Positions 6,810 through 14,968 of a stretch of 19,847 nt of DNA are shown piece after piece (within the stretch, counting starts at the first letter, position 1; the number at the start of each line of letters is the position of its first letter). The notes under the pieces are model-generated. The model saw only the letters and a list, made by a program, of their open reading frames with translations, made no database searches and was not told the origin of the DNA. Both the position numbers and the translations under genes were made by a program. This DNA is from DAOOVD01 sp035369845 (lineage in GTDB: Bacteria; Bacillota; Desulfotomaculia; Desulfotomaculales; Pelotomaculaceae). The stretch spans positions 1-19,847 of the forward strand of contig DAOOVD010000045.1 of assembly GCA_035369845.1 (NCBI GenBank), read 5' to 3'.

Positions 6810-7549
6810 GGAGACACTTCCCCCTCATCCGGAAAAGCAGCCAGGTCCCCGGCGGCGTTTCTGGCGTCCGGCACCGGGGTATCGCCGATCACCCGTCCGT
6901 CTCTCAAATTGATCAACCGCCGGCAGTAAAGGGATATGTCTTTTTCATGGGTAACAATGACCACAGTAATGCCCTTTTCAATGTTTAACCGCTGAAGCAC
7001 TGAAATAATCTCCACGCTGGTTTTTGAATCGAGGGCGCCGGTAGGTTCGTCGGCCAGGATCAGAGAAGGGTTGTTCACCAGGGCGCGGGCAATGGCGACT
7101 CTTTGCTGCTGACCGCCGGACATCTGGCCGGGGTAGTGGCGCAGGTATTTCGACAACCCGACCCAGGCCAGAGCTTCTTTTGCCCTCTCCGCCATTTCTT
7201 CCTTCCCGGCGCCGGCATAAATCATGGGAAGCTGGACATTGGCCAGCACGGATACTCTGCCCAGCAGGTGAAACCCCTGAAATACAAAACCGATCTTTTT
7301 GTTGCGGATGACGGCCAGCTGGTTTTTGTCCAGCCGCGAGACATTTTCCCCGTCCAGGTGATAAGTGCCCCCGGAGGGACGGTCCAGGCAGCCCAAAATG
7401 TTCAGCAGGGTGCTTTTGCCGGAACCCGAGGCGCCCATGACGGCCACCATTTCACCCGACCTTATGGTGAAGCTGACATCCTTTAAGGCGGAAATTTTTG
7501 TTTCCCCCATGTCATATATTTTTTTAATGTTTTCCAGAACAATTGCCAC
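6806..7549 (-). CDS. MacB-type ABC transporter ATPase
   Basis: 247 residues with every nucleotide-binding element: Walker A GASGSGKST (39-47), Q-loop Q91 in FVFQGFHLL, signature MSGGQQQR (143-150), Walker B LILADEPTGALD (163-174) and H-loop H201 in VTHE. The IGFVFQ, LADEPTGALD and STLLNILGCLD phrases place it in the LolD/MacB/FtsE exporter class. The start is GTG 7549 with GGAG 5 nt upstream; a 61-bp gap separates it from the membrane-fusion gene. The C-terminal 25 residues are a variable extension. It powers the permease encoded immediately downstream. Confidence 0.95.
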   Translation of the reverse strand: MAIVLENIKKIYDMGETKISALKDVSFTIRSGEMVAVMGASGSGKSTLLNILGCLDRPSGGTYHLDGENVSRLDKNQLAVIRNKKIGFVFQGFHLLGRVSVLANVQLPMIYAGAGKEEMAERAKEALAWVGLSKYLRHYPGQMSGGQQQRVAIARALVNNPSLILADEPTGALDSKTSVEIISVLQRLNIEKGITVVIVTHEKDISLYCRRLINLRDGRVIGDTPVPDARNAAGDLAAFPDEGEVSP

Positions 7550-7610
7550 GATACTCCGGCACCATCCCGCGCTGCTTTTTTTTCCTGAAATGCGCTGAAA
7601 ATATTACCTG

Positions 7611-9143
7611 CTACCGCGGGGGCGGCCCTCCCCCACCCGGCATCAGCGGGGAAGCGGAACTCCTGCCGGCGCTCCCGCCGCCCGTGCTCGTAACGGTACC
7701 GGTATTTGCAGCGCTGCCGGCGCCCACAATCACCGTGTCCCCTTCACTGAGTCCCTCCAGTACCGCATAGTTTTTCAGGTCCGATATACCCAATACCACC
7801 TGCCGGGGCAAAGGATTGCCGGATTTATCCGGGACGAGAACGGCCGCCTGCTGTTTCTGATCACTCTCTTTTACCGTCTTTGAATCGCCAGTTCCGCCGG
7901 CGCCGCCGGGATCGGCGCCGCCGCCGCTTTTTGAGGCGGCGGTGTCTCCGCCGCTTCTTACTGCGGCAGGCGGTTGCGCTTGTTCAGAAACACTCTGTTT
8001 CATTTTGCTCAGATAATTGGCTGCAAAAGTAACAGCGCCCTTTGGTATGGTGAGGACATTCTCCTGTTTGTCGACAATGACGGTCACATTTGCAGGCATC
8101 CCGGCTTTTAGACCCTGCTGATTTTCGTCTATCTGGACAACCGCATTATATATCTGTACGTTCGACACTGTTTCCGCCTGCGGGGAAATGCTGCCGACCC
8201 TGCCCGTGAAGGTCTTGTCCGGGAAGGCGTTTACGGTGAATTCGACCTTCTGGCCCAATGCCAGCCTGCCGATGTCGGCTTCGTTGACCTGGGCCTTCAC
8301 CTGCAGGGCCTCGGAGATCAAAACGATAAATCCGCTGCCGCTGCTGGTATTATTATTGTTGGCCGTCGCCCGCTGACCTTCTCCCCCGTTTATTTCACTC
8401 ACAATACCGTTCATAGGGCTGACCATTCTGGCCCCCGTCAGGGCTTTTTCAGCCATCTGCAACTGAGCTTTGCCGCTTTCCACCTGAGCGGCCGCGGCGG
8501 CGATTTCTTGCGGCCTGTTGCCCGCCAGGAGCGACTTCAAAGAGGCTTCTGCCTGCTTTAGATTGCCCTCCGCGCTGACATAGCTGTTGTTTGCTGTATC
8601 AAAATCGGACCGGGAAATGGCTCCTGCCTGAAAAAGTATTTGATTGCGCTCCAGATTGGCTTTCGCCTGGTCATACGCCGCCCGGGCGATCTTGACATTC
8701 ACTTCGGCTTTGGTTATTTCTTCTTCCGTTGCGCCGCTCTGCAAAAGTTCCAGATTTGCAAGAGCACTTTTTAAATTTGCGGAATTCTGGATCACCTGCG
8801 CTTTTAAATCGTCCTCTTCCTGTTCAGCCAGGAGTTGTCCGGCCGTTACATGATCGCCCACTTTAACGTATATCTTCTTAATTATTTCCGCGTTTTCAAA
8901 GCTTAAAGAGACGGTGCTTACCGGCTCAATGGTGCCGCTGGCCGATATGCTGCTGGTGACGGCGCCGCGCTTGACCGTACTGGTAATGTAACCGCCCTCC
9001 GTCTTTTTGGCCCCCCACAGCAAACTTGAACTGCCCAGCGCTATCGCGGCAATTGCCGCCGTACAAAAGAGGAGTTTTTTTCTTTTTAAGCCGCTCGAAG
9101 CCCTATTAAGTTGTCTCAAAACGGAATTAAGCGGGCCTGACAT
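7611..9143 (-). CDS. MacA/HlyD-like efflux periplasmic-adaptor (membrane-fusion) protein
   Basis: 510 residues from ATG 9143, which has GGAGGG about 9 nt upstream; a start at 9224 would only add a non-homologous leader. The order is a single N-terminal membrane anchor (about 24-43), a lipoyl-like half (VKVGDHVTAGQLLAEQ), a long alpha-helical hairpin (about 110-240, heptad Ala/Leu-rich), the second lipoyl half (MVSPMNGIVSEINGGEGQ), a beta-barrel, and a membrane-proximal domain. That last domain is interrupted by a Gly/Ser/Pro/Gln-rich insert (about 374-433), and the protein ends in a GGGGPPPR-type tail. It links the ABC pump to the outside; in a single-membrane cell it would span the wall. It is the first gene of the efflux operon and has a response-regulator-type array upstream. 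Confidence 0.92.
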   Translation of the reverse strand: MSGPLNSVLRQLNRASSGLKRKKLLFCTAAIAAIALGSSSLLWGAKKTEGGYITSTVKRGAVTSSISASGTIEPVSTVSLSFENAEIIKKIYVKVGDHVTAGQLLAEQEEDDLKAQVIQNSANLKSALANLELLQSGATEEEITKAEVNVKIARAAYDQAKANLERNQILFQAGAISRSDFDTANNSYVSAEGNLKQAEASLKSLLAGNRPQEIAAAAAQVESGKAQLQMAEKALTGARMVSPMNGIVSEINGGEGQRATANNNNTSSGSGFIVLISEALQVKAQVNEADIGRLALGQKVEFTVNAFPDKTFTGRVGSISPQAETVSNVQIYNAVVQIDENQQGLKAGMPANVTVIVDKQENVLTIPKGAVTFAANYLSKMKQSVSEQAQPPAAVRSGGDTAASKSGGGADPGGAGGTGDSKTVKESDQKQQAAVLVPDKSGNPLPRQVVLGISDLKNYAVLEGLSEGDTVIVGAGSAANTGTVTSTGGGSAGRSSASPLMPGGGGPPPR

Positions 9144-9259
9144 AAAAGGTTCCCTCCGGGCACTGACAATCTTTTCTTTAAATAACGACGTCCGAACAAA
9201 ACTGTAAAGGAGTTTCGGGGCCATCCTCCTTGCAAACGCAAGTACCCCTGTTCTTGAAA

Positions 9260-9313
9260 ATAATACCTTCTGGAACTGAATTCTCCCTTAACGTCAACTG
9301 AATATTAATTGAG
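9260..9313 (-). promoter_or_regulatory. 11-bp direct-repeat operator and -10 of the efflux operon
   Basis: On the plus strand CTGAA, CTTAA, CTGAA and TTGAG start at 9276, 9287, 9298 and 9309, exactly 11 bp apart (TTCAG-like on the transcribed strand). The downstream end of the array lies exactly 10 nt upstream of TATTAT (9265-9260). There is no separate -35. This matches PhoB/PhoP/OmpR-type activation, where tandem sites replace the -35 region. The same arrangement occurs before the response-regulator gene at 11715-11768. Confidence 0.7.
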
Positions 9314-9420
9314 AGGAGGCTTAATGTGCGCTGAAAAAGCAGTGCGCAAAAACCGCCCTCGATGAAAATGAGCGGAGGCGGAGCCCCCGTAGATGGCAGA
9401 CAGACAACTTTTTTCGGCCA

Positions 9421-9443
9421 GAAAAAAAGACGCCTTCGCGTCT
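9421..9443 (-). terminator. Rho-independent terminator of the two-component operon
   Basis: On the minus strand AGACGC, loop GAAG, GCGTCT, then seven T residues (9428-9422). It lies about 85 bp after the histidine kinase stop and before the efflux promoter, so the two operons are transcribed separately. Confidence 0.85.
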
Positions 9444-9527
9444 CCCCAGCTCAACTCCGGTTGCCGGGGGCCGGACACACGGCCCATCGACTCCGTCCAT
9501 ACGGGTCGACAAACCGGCAGCCGGTTG

Positions 9528-11009
9528 CTATGGAAGGCGGATGTGAAACGTGCAGCCTTCCCCCTCCCGGCTTTCCACGCCGATGGTACCGCCATGTGCT
9601 TCCACGATGGATCTGGTGATTGCCAGGCCCAAACCGGCGCCGCCGTATTTGCGCGTCCGGGAGGAATCGGCGCGGTAAAAACGGTCAAAAACGCGGGGGA
9701 GGTGTTCGGCGCTGATCCCGGGGCCGTTATCCTGAACGGACAGGTGCACGCCGCCCTCCCCGCCGGACAATGAAACACGAATATGTCCCTTATCTGGATC
9801 CGTGTGCTGCACCGCGTTGTGGAACAGGTTCAACACCACCTGCTTCATCTTATCCGCATCATATTTGCACTTCAGGCCGGGCCGGATGCGCAGGTCAAGC
9901 CTTCTGCCGCCTGCCAGGATGCGCAATTGCGGTTCCATGTCCCGGATCAGGGTGTCCAGAAAGCCCTCCGCAAGCTCGACACGGGGCTCGCGGTCGAGTT
10001 TGGTCAGAAGAAGCAGGTCGTGCACCAGTTTGGTGAGACGTTCCGATTCCCCGTACATGCTCTTCAATGCTTTGTGCAATTGATCCGGATGGTCGGCCGC
10101 GCCGCGCAGCAGCACCTCCAAAAACCCGTGGATGGAGGTCAACGGCGTGCGCAGTTCGTGTGAAGCGTCCGCTACAAAGCGGCGCATCTGCTCCTTGGTT
10201 TCCCTTTCCGCCGCAAAGGAGGCCTCCAGGCGCTCCAGCATCCCGTTGAAGGATTCCGCCAGGCGGTCGATTTCCACCTGCCCCTGCCGGGTCGGGAAAC
10301 GCCTGTCCAGATTCCCGGCGTCGATCTGTTCCGCAGTGCGCACCATATTGAACAAGGGGACCAGCGTTCTTTTAAGAACAGGTAAAAAGCCGAACAGCCC
10401 CACCAGCATGGCCATGAGGGAAAGGAACAGGAAAGTGAGCAGTTGACGGACAAGCAGTTCTTTGAGCGGTCCGGTCGGCGTGGCGGCTTGAACGGCGCCG
10501 AAGACCTGGCCGGGGCCTGAAGCAACGGGCTGCAACACCACCAGTTGTTCCGCCCCCCCCGACCCGACAACCCTGTAGTCCGGCTTCGGCTCCGGCTCCG
10601 TGACCTGTCCCGGCTTTCTGTTCAACACTTCCAGATACTCCTGCGTCTCCAACCGCGGGGGGCTTATTCCGCCGGGACCGTTCAGCAAAACGGAATAATT
10701 GCCCTTTATATCTATAAACGCGAGATTTGCGTCAGGAATAAAAAAAAACGACGGGTGTACGAAATCGTCTTCCGCGAACAGGTCGAACAGGTCGAACTGC
10801 TGCCAGACATGGCGGGGTATGGACATGACCTGGCTCTTGAGGCTGGCGGCTTTATTCCTGTATATGACCTCCCGCATAAAAACATATTGAAACAGGCCGA
10901 TAAGCACGAGCAGAACGGCAAGGATCAGGAACATCCTGGACAGCAGTTGCACCTGGAGTGAATTCGGCGCAAAAAAAGATCCGAAGCGGGACCTCTCCTT
11001 CCGGATCAT
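9528..11009 (-). CDS. Membrane sensor histidine kinase
   Basis: 493 residues: TM1 about 23-43, extracytoplasmic sensor 45-186 of no recognised fold, TM2 about 187-209, HAMP about 210-262, HisKA with phospho-acceptor H284 in ASHELRTPL, then the ATPase domain with N-box NLFHNAVQHT, G1 DNGPGI (427-432), F-box FDRFYR and G2 GGAGLGLAI. All catalytic motifs are intact. It overlaps the response-regulator gene by ATGA and would phosphorylate that protein. The adjacent MacAB-like pump suggests that it senses an envelope-active compound, as in Bce/antibiotic-responsive systems, although it has a large sensor domain, unlike the intramembrane-sensing BceS class. Confidence 0.95.
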   Translation of the reverse strand: MIRKERSRFGSFFAPNSLQVQLLSRMFLILAVLLVLIGLFQYVFMREVIYRNKAASLKSQVMSIPRHVWQQFDLFDLFAEDDFVHPSFFFIPDANLAFIDIKGNYSVLLNGPGGISPPRLETQEYLEVLNRKPGQVTEPEPKPDYRVVGSGGAEQLVVLQPVASGPGQVFGAVQAATPTGPLKELLVRQLLTFLFLSLMAMLVGLFGFLPVLKRTLVPLFNMVRTAEQIDAGNLDRRFPTRQGQVEIDRLAESFNGMLERLEASFAAERETKEQMRRFVADASHELRTPLTSIHGFLEVLLRGAADHPDQLHKALKSMYGESERLTKLVHDLLLLTKLDREPRVELAEGFLDTLIRDMEPQLRILAGGRRLDLRIRPGLKCKYDADKMKQVVLNLFHNAVQHTDPDKGHIRVSLSGGEGGVHLSVQDNGPGISAEHLPRVFDRFYRADSSRTRKYGGAGLGLAITRSIVEAHGGTIGVESREGEGCTFHIRLP

Positions 11010-11689
11010 GGCAGATCAACCCGGTATCCCGCTCCGCGCAGGGTTCTTATCAACTGGTGGTTCTTATCGTTCAACTTGTCCCGCAGGGAGCGAATGTAAA
11101 CTTCAACTATGTTGTCCTCTCCCCCGAAATCATAGCTCCACACTTTATCCAGAATCGTTCTCTTGCTCAACACCAGCCCGTGATTGACGACCAAAAACTT
11201 GAGGAGTTCGTACTCCGTCGGAGACAATTCCAAAACCCGGTTTTCGAACCTGATTTCTTTGCGGCGGTCATCGATGCAAAAAGGCCCGATCACCACCTCC
11301 CCGAACAGGTTCGGAAACTGATTGCGGAGCCTGGCGTAAATCCTGGCCAGCAGTTCCTCGAAACTGAACGGCTTGACCATGTAGTCGTCGGCTCCGAGGT
11401 TGAGCCCCTTCACCCGGTCATCCACTTCGTCCCTGGCCGTCAGCATGATTACAGCCACATTCTCCGTCTTTTTGAGCATCCGGCACACTTCGAAACCGTC
11501 CATGCCGGGCATCATGACGTCTAGTACGACCACGTGCGGCTGAAATTGCTTCATCAGGCCGACGGCCGTCATGCCGTCCTGGGCGGTCCGCACTTCAAAC
11601 CCTTCATTCTGCAGGCCGAGTTCCAGAAATTGCAGTATGTTCGGCTCATCGTCCACGAGCAGAATTCTGATCCCCGTCAATTGCCGCAT
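11006..11689 (-). CDS. OmpR/PhoB-family response regulator
   Basis: 227 residues. Receiver domain 1-120: acidic pair D13-D14, phosphorylation site D57 in VVLDVMMPGMDG, T84 and K106 in VKPFSFEEL. Winged-helix DNA-binding domain about 130-227: LSPTEYELLKFL, the recognition-helix stretch NIVEVYIRSLRDKL, and the wing ending RTLRGAGYRV. All key residues are present. ATG 11689 follows GGTGGTGGGACAGGA. It is the first gene of the operon with the kinase. OmpR-family proteins bind direct repeats, which fits the 11-bp arrays before this gene and before the efflux operon. Confidence 0.96.
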   Translation of the reverse strand: MRQLTGIRILLVDDEPNILQFLELGLQNEGFEVRTAQDGMTAVGLMKQFQPHVVVLDVMMPGMDGFEVCRMLKKTENVAVIMLTARDEVDDRVKGLNLGADDYMVKPFSFEELLARIYARLRNQFPNLFGEVVIGPFCIDDRRKEIRFENRVLELSPTEYELLKFLVVNHGLVLSKRTILDKVWSYDFGGEDNIVEVYIRSLRDKLNDKNHQLIRTLRGAGYRVDLP

Positions 11690-11714
11690 TCCTGTCCCAC
11701 CACCTTTTGTATAT

Positions 11715-11768
11715 ATTATCCTGTTCGCAACTGAAACCGTACTGAATAATTACTGAAAATTTGTTGAA
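11715..11768 (-). promoter_or_regulatory. 11-bp direct-repeat operator and -10 of the response-regulator gene
   Basis: On the plus strand CTGAA, CTGAA, CTGAA and TTGAA start at 11731, 11742, 11753 and 11764, exactly 11 bp apart. The array ends 10 nt upstream of a -10-like GATAAT (11720-11715), with a second AT-rich stretch just after. Copy number, period and distance to the -10 equal those at 9260-9313, which suggests autoregulation. Confidence 0.7.
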
Positions 11769-11805
11769 TCAATCTTTCTAATTTCAACACCACACCGCCC
11801 CGGTC

Positions 11806-11854
11806 GGCTTTCAACCCCGTCCCCTGGGAACCATCCCCCCGTCTCTTGAAAGCC
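11806..11854. repeat. Imperfect REP-like inverted repeat
   Basis: Nine-base arms GGCTTTCAA (11806-11814) and TTGAAAGCC (11846-11854) enclose a C-rich 31-nt core with GTCCCC, GGGAACC and CCCCCC. No T-tract follows on either strand, so it is a poor terminator. The GGGAACC/TCCCC core resembles small dispersed palindromes seen in Peptococcaceae genomes, recalled from general experience only. The rest of 11769-11884 shows nothing. Confidence 0.35.
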
Positions 11855-11884
11855 CAAAACACCCTCTGCTACCAATATTGCTGG

Positions 11885-13129
11885 TTATTGAGCCTTAACA
11901 AACAACAGTTTGATTCTGCCGTATTCCCCGTCAAATCCGGGCTTTATTTCAACCTCGCCGCACCTCAGCCTGCGGATGCCTTCAGCTATGTATGGCCCCG
12001 CCGCCGACTCGATATCGTTCAGCGGCGCCTCACGTAGTATGAACAGTTCCGGTCCGAGGTTCCGGATCAATTCATCGTACTTTTTCTTCACCTTCGTACT
12101 GGTTACAGCAGAACCTGTCGAGGAAGCTATTACCTCATATAAAGGAACAAGACTTTCAAAATGCTTTGCCGCCGGGGGTACGAACCCCTCTTCCCTGTCT
12201 GCCAGGGCTTCAACCCGGTGAAGCACTCCGACTGTAATCCTGCCGCCGCATACAGGGCATACGCCTCCCGCAGCTCTTGTGTCCGAAGGCTTCCAGCAGA
12301 CCTTGCACGCCCTGTGCCCGTCGTAGTGGTATTTGCCTTCCTCCGGGAAAAACTCTATGGTACCGTGGAACTCTTTTGTACCGCGGTTTTTTAACGCGTT
12401 CAATATGCCCTGATAAGAAAGCGCGGTATTAAAAATGTTCGCTTCTCTTCCCAGGTTGGCCGGGGAGTGCGCGTCCGAGTTGGAAACCAGCGTGAAGCCA
12501 TCCAGCGCGGAAAGGCGCCAGTTCATCGGAGGGTCCGAGGAAAGGCCCGTTTCAAGCGCATATATATAGCATGTAAGCTCTTCGAAGCACTCCTTGATGT
12601 CGTCAAAGCCGGAATAGGCGCCGTACAGGGAGAAATGCGGAGTCCATATGTGAGCAGGTATAAATATGGCCTCCGGGCACATATCGAGCACTATCTCTAG
12701 CAGATCCCTGCTGTCAAGGCCCAATATCGGCCTGCCGTCAGAACGCAAATTGCCCATGGCCTCAAGCCGGTGCGATATTGCTCCGGCTTGCTCCAGGCCG
12801 GGCAGAAGGATCAGGTTGTGAACCTTTCTTACCTTTCCGTTCTTTTTGTATATTGAACTGATCTCGCCGGAAACAATGAATTGAGGCCTGAAATCCGCTC
12901 CCGCGACCTTATCCTCCTTGCGGAAATTATCCTTGAGAATATAAAGGCCTTCTCCCGAGAGGACAAGCTTCTCCTTCAATTCCTCGCGCCAGGCCGGATG
13001 AGTGAAATCACCCGTGCCGATAACGCCAATCCCTTTACGCCGCGCCCACAATTCGAGCGTTTCAGGCGCGCAATCCCTGCTTGTAGCTCTCGAATATTTT
13101 GAATGTATATGAAAATCAGCTATAAACAT
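11885..13129 (-). CDS. Endonuclease Q-like PHP-domain DNA repair nuclease
   Basis: 414 residues. The N-terminal PHP metal site begins DFHIHS (residues 5-10), continues with GTGDFTHP, PAHIWTPHFS and SNSDAHSP, and supplies His and Asp ligands for two or three metals. A zinc ribbon with C275, C278, C291 and C294 follows, then a C-terminal region. This is the COG1379 architecture of endonuclease Q, known from Thermococcales and some Bacillus, which nicks DNA 5' of deoxyinosine, deoxyuridine or abasic sites to start repair of deaminated bases. I chose ATG 13129, which has AGGTG 6 nt upstream, over GTG 13138. A perfect TATAAT lies upstream at 13220-13215 but without a good -35. It is separated from proA by a strong terminator, so it is probably monocistronic. 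Confidence 0.85.
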   Translation of the reverse strand: MFIADFHIHSKYSRATSRDCAPETLELWARRKGIGVIGTGDFTHPAWREELKEKLVLSGEGLYILKDNFRKEDKVAGADFRPQFIVSGEISSIYKKNGKVRKVHNLILLPGLEQAGAISHRLEAMGNLRSDGRPILGLDSRDLLEIVLDMCPEAIFIPAHIWTPHFSLYGAYSGFDDIKECFEELTCYIYALETGLSSDPPMNWRLSALDGFTLVSNSDAHSPANLGREANIFNTALSYQGILNALKNRGTKEFHGTIEFFPEEGKYHYDGHRACKVCWKPSDTRAAGGVCPVCGGRITVGVLHRVEALADREEGFVPPAAKHFESLVPLYEVIASSTGSAVTSTKVKKKYDELIRNLGPELFILREAPLNDIESAAGPYIAEGIRRLRCGEVEIKPGFDGEYGRIKLLFVKAQ

Positions 13130-13252
13130 AAAATACACCTGTTTTCTATACTTTTTTTGTTATCACATTCTTGAACCCCTTGAGAATAACCGGCACAACT
13201 GTTAATTACCTACCATTATACTACAACGGTAAACATTATTTCCCATCAGGCG

Positions 13253-13288
13253 GAAAAAATTTGAGCCGCCGGCTTTGGCCGGCAGCTC
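13253..13288 (-). terminator. Rho-independent terminator of proA
   Basis: On the minus strand an 11-bp stem (GAGCTGCCGGC pairing with GCCGGCGGCTC, one G-T pair) with loop CAAA is followed by AAATTTTTT. It begins 19 bp after the proA stop. Confidence 0.9.
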
Positions 13289-13306
13289 CAGAGTTTGTAT
13301 GAGCCC

Positions 13307-14602
13307 TTACAGGGGACACGGTTTGTCCATTTTCCTGTGCTTGAAAGTTTTTTCCCGGTTTGCGTATTCAGCTACGGTATGGCCGTTTCCAATCAATTTG
13401 TACTTGTAAATAACCAGCCCTTCCAGGCCCACCGGTCCCCTGGCGTGTATCTTGCCCGTGCTGATCCCCACTTCCGCGCCCAGGCCGTAGCGAAAACCGT
13501 CGCTGAAGCGCGTCGAGCAGTTCCAGAACACATTGCCCGAGTCAACGAGGGACATGAACCGGGAAGCCTTGTCCCTGCTGGTCGTGATGATGCTGTCCGT
13601 GTGGCCGGAGCCGTAACGGTTGATGTGGCCGATTGCTTCGTCGAGGCTGCCGACCACTTTAACCGACAGTTTGTAATCAAGGTATTCGGCCCTCCAGTCC
13701 TCCTCGCCGGCCGGTCCCGCGGGAATAATTTCGCGGGTTTTCGGGCAGCCGACTATCTCCACGCGTTTTTCGTCCAGGGCCTTTTTGAGCGCCGGCAAAA
13801 ATCCGGACGCCGCCCTCTCATGCACCAGCAGGGTCTCCGTCGCGTTGCACACGGCCACGTACTGCGTTTTGGAATCCACCACAATTTTAACCGCCATGTC
13901 CATGTCGAAATCTTCATCGACATAGCAGTGACATATGCCTTCCGCGTGCCCCATCACCGGGATCCGCGAATTGTCCATGATATACCTGACAAACTCGTTC
14001 GAGCCCCTGGGGATGATCAGGTCGATGAATTCATCCATCTTCAGCATTTCACCGACTTCCGCCCTGGTCTCCAAAAGCTTTATCCAGTTGGCGGGCACCC
14101 CTGCTTCCCGCGTGGCCTTAATAACGACATCCGCCAGCACGCGGTTGGTTTCCCTGGCTTCGGAGCCTCCCTTCAGCAGCACGCCGTTGCCGCTTTTCAG
14201 GCAAAGGGTGGAGATCTGCACCAGGGCATCGGGCCTGGATTCAAATATCACTCCGATCACCCCGATCGGGCAGGTGGTTCTGTACAGCTCCAGTCCGTCG
14301 TCCATCTCCATCGAAAACAAAGTCTTCCCGACGGGGTCCTCCAGTTTGATCAGGCTATGTATCCCCTCAACCGCCTCCTCTATCTTCGCTTCGTCGAACT
14401 TCAGCCTTTTCAGGAGGGGCTCCGCGAGGTTCTCGCTCTCGCTCCTGACCAGATCCTCCCGGTTGGCCTTGACGATTTCGTCCCGGCGGTCCGCCAAAGC
14501 TCCGGCAATTCTGGCCAGAGCCTCGTTCTTCCGGTCCGCGCTCATGGCCGCAAGGCTAATGGAGGCCGCTTTCACTAAAGCGGCAAATTCATTTATTCCC
14601 AA
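13307..14602 (-). CDS. proA: Glutamate-5-semialdehyde dehydrogenase (gamma-glutamyl phosphate reductase)
   Basis: 431 residues. It reduces gamma-glutamyl phosphate to glutamate-5-semialdehyde with NADPH, the second step of proline synthesis, in the cytoplasm. Diagnostic stretches are CPIGVIGVIFESRPDA, LKGGSEA, catalytic C252 in YVAVCNATETLL, GHAEGICHCYVD, HTDSIIT and STRFSDGFRYGLGAEVGIST. Length is normal. The start is TTG 14602 with GGAG 7 nt upstream; an ATG at 14609 is out of frame. proB, often the partner, is not adjacent, and no T-box (GGGTGGNACC) was seen in the leader. The gene ends in a strong terminator. Confidence 0.96.
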   Translation of the reverse strand: MGINEFAALVKAASISLAAMSADRKNEALARIAGALADRRDEIVKANREDLVRSESENLAEPLLKRLKFDEAKIEEAVEGIHSLIKLEDPVGKTLFSMEMDDGLELYRTTCPIGVIGVIFESRPDALVQISTLCLKSGNGVLLKGGSEARETNRVLADVVIKATREAGVPANWIKLLETRAEVGEMLKMDEFIDLIIPRGSNEFVRYIMDNSRIPVMGHAEGICHCYVDEDFDMDMAVKIVVDSKTQYVAVCNATETLLVHERAASGFLPALKKALDEKRVEIVGCPKTREIIPAGPAGEEDWRAEYLDYKLSVKVVGSLDEAIGHINRYGSGHTDSIITTSRDKASRFMSLVDSGNVFWNCSTRFSDGFRYGLGAEVGISTGKIHARGPVGLEGLVIYKYKLIGNGHTVAEYANREKTFKHRKMDKPCPL

Positions 14603-14640
14603 TCCGCATCTCCGCCTTCCCGTAATTTTTTGCGGGCGGC

Positions 14641-14689
14641 AAACCGTCTACCCGGCCGGCTTGGCGCCGGTGCCGGATTTGAACGGTTT
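14641..14689 (-). other. Structured GC-rich element in the proA leader
   Basis: AAACCGT (14641-14647) pairs with ACGGTTT (14683-14689), and the interior can fold further through CCGGC/GCCGG. It lies about 40-90 nt before the proA start in the untranslated leader. No T-run follows on the minus strand, so it is not a simple terminator. It could affect translation or be a degenerate repeat. The surrounding gap (14603-14931) otherwise holds only a short direct repeat; an 82-codon frame there is not convincing. Confidence 0.35.
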
Positions 14690-14774
14690 CCCGTTATTTA
14701 CAGTTTAATATATTCTAAGCCTTTCACGATCAAATTTCAACCGGCTGTCACGTTTGCCGGGGGACAGCTTTTCA

Positions 14775-14852
14775 ACACCGGTTTGACGGCTCAAAGGCGC
14801 CGTTTTTAAGGGCCGTGTTGCGCGGGCGGGCGGCCTTCCACACCGGTTTGAC
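14775..14852. repeat. Pair of ACACCGGTTTGAC direct repeats
   Basis: The 13-base sequence occurs at 14775-14787 and 14840-14852, 65 bp apart, in the gap between proA and arsR. The flanking bases differ. Function unknown. Confidence 0.4.
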
Positions 14853-14931
14853 CCGGCCGGCGCGAAGCGTGTCAGAGGATCGGCGCGCACACCGGAACGT
14901 TCGCTGTTGCAAAAAGACAGCCGCTTGGGTT

Positions 14932-14968
14932 TTGATTGATTTTCTTCAAACATATAATATAATTATAT
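14932..14968 (+). promoter_or_regulatory. arsR promoter with overlapping palindromic operator
   Basis: TTGATT (14932-14937), 17-nt spacer, TAATAT (14955-14960). The perfect 12-bp palindrome ATATAATTATAT (14957-14968) overlaps the -10. ArsR/SmtB repressors bind such AT-rich dyads across promoters, so this is a plausible operator. The whole stretch is AT-rich, so chance palindromes are possible. Confidence 0.5.

Noticed and set aside
7585..7599. Two CTGAA pentamers between the adaptor and ATPase genes
   Set aside because: Spacing is 10 bp, not 11, only two copies exist, and no -10 sits at the right distance.
13295..14578. 427-codon plus-strand frame opposite proA
   Set aside because: It mirrors the full length of a well-conserved proA and shows no known domain; a GC-rich antisense artefact.
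14661..14689. tRNA-like T-loop text (TTCAAATC followed by CCGGC and CCA) on the minus strand before proA
   Set aside because: The T-stem does not pair properly and no D- or anticodon arm precedes it.
14705..14953. 82-codon minus-strand frame between proA and arsR
   Set aside because: No ribosome site, composition typical of chance GC-rich frames, and it spans the 13-bp direct repeats.
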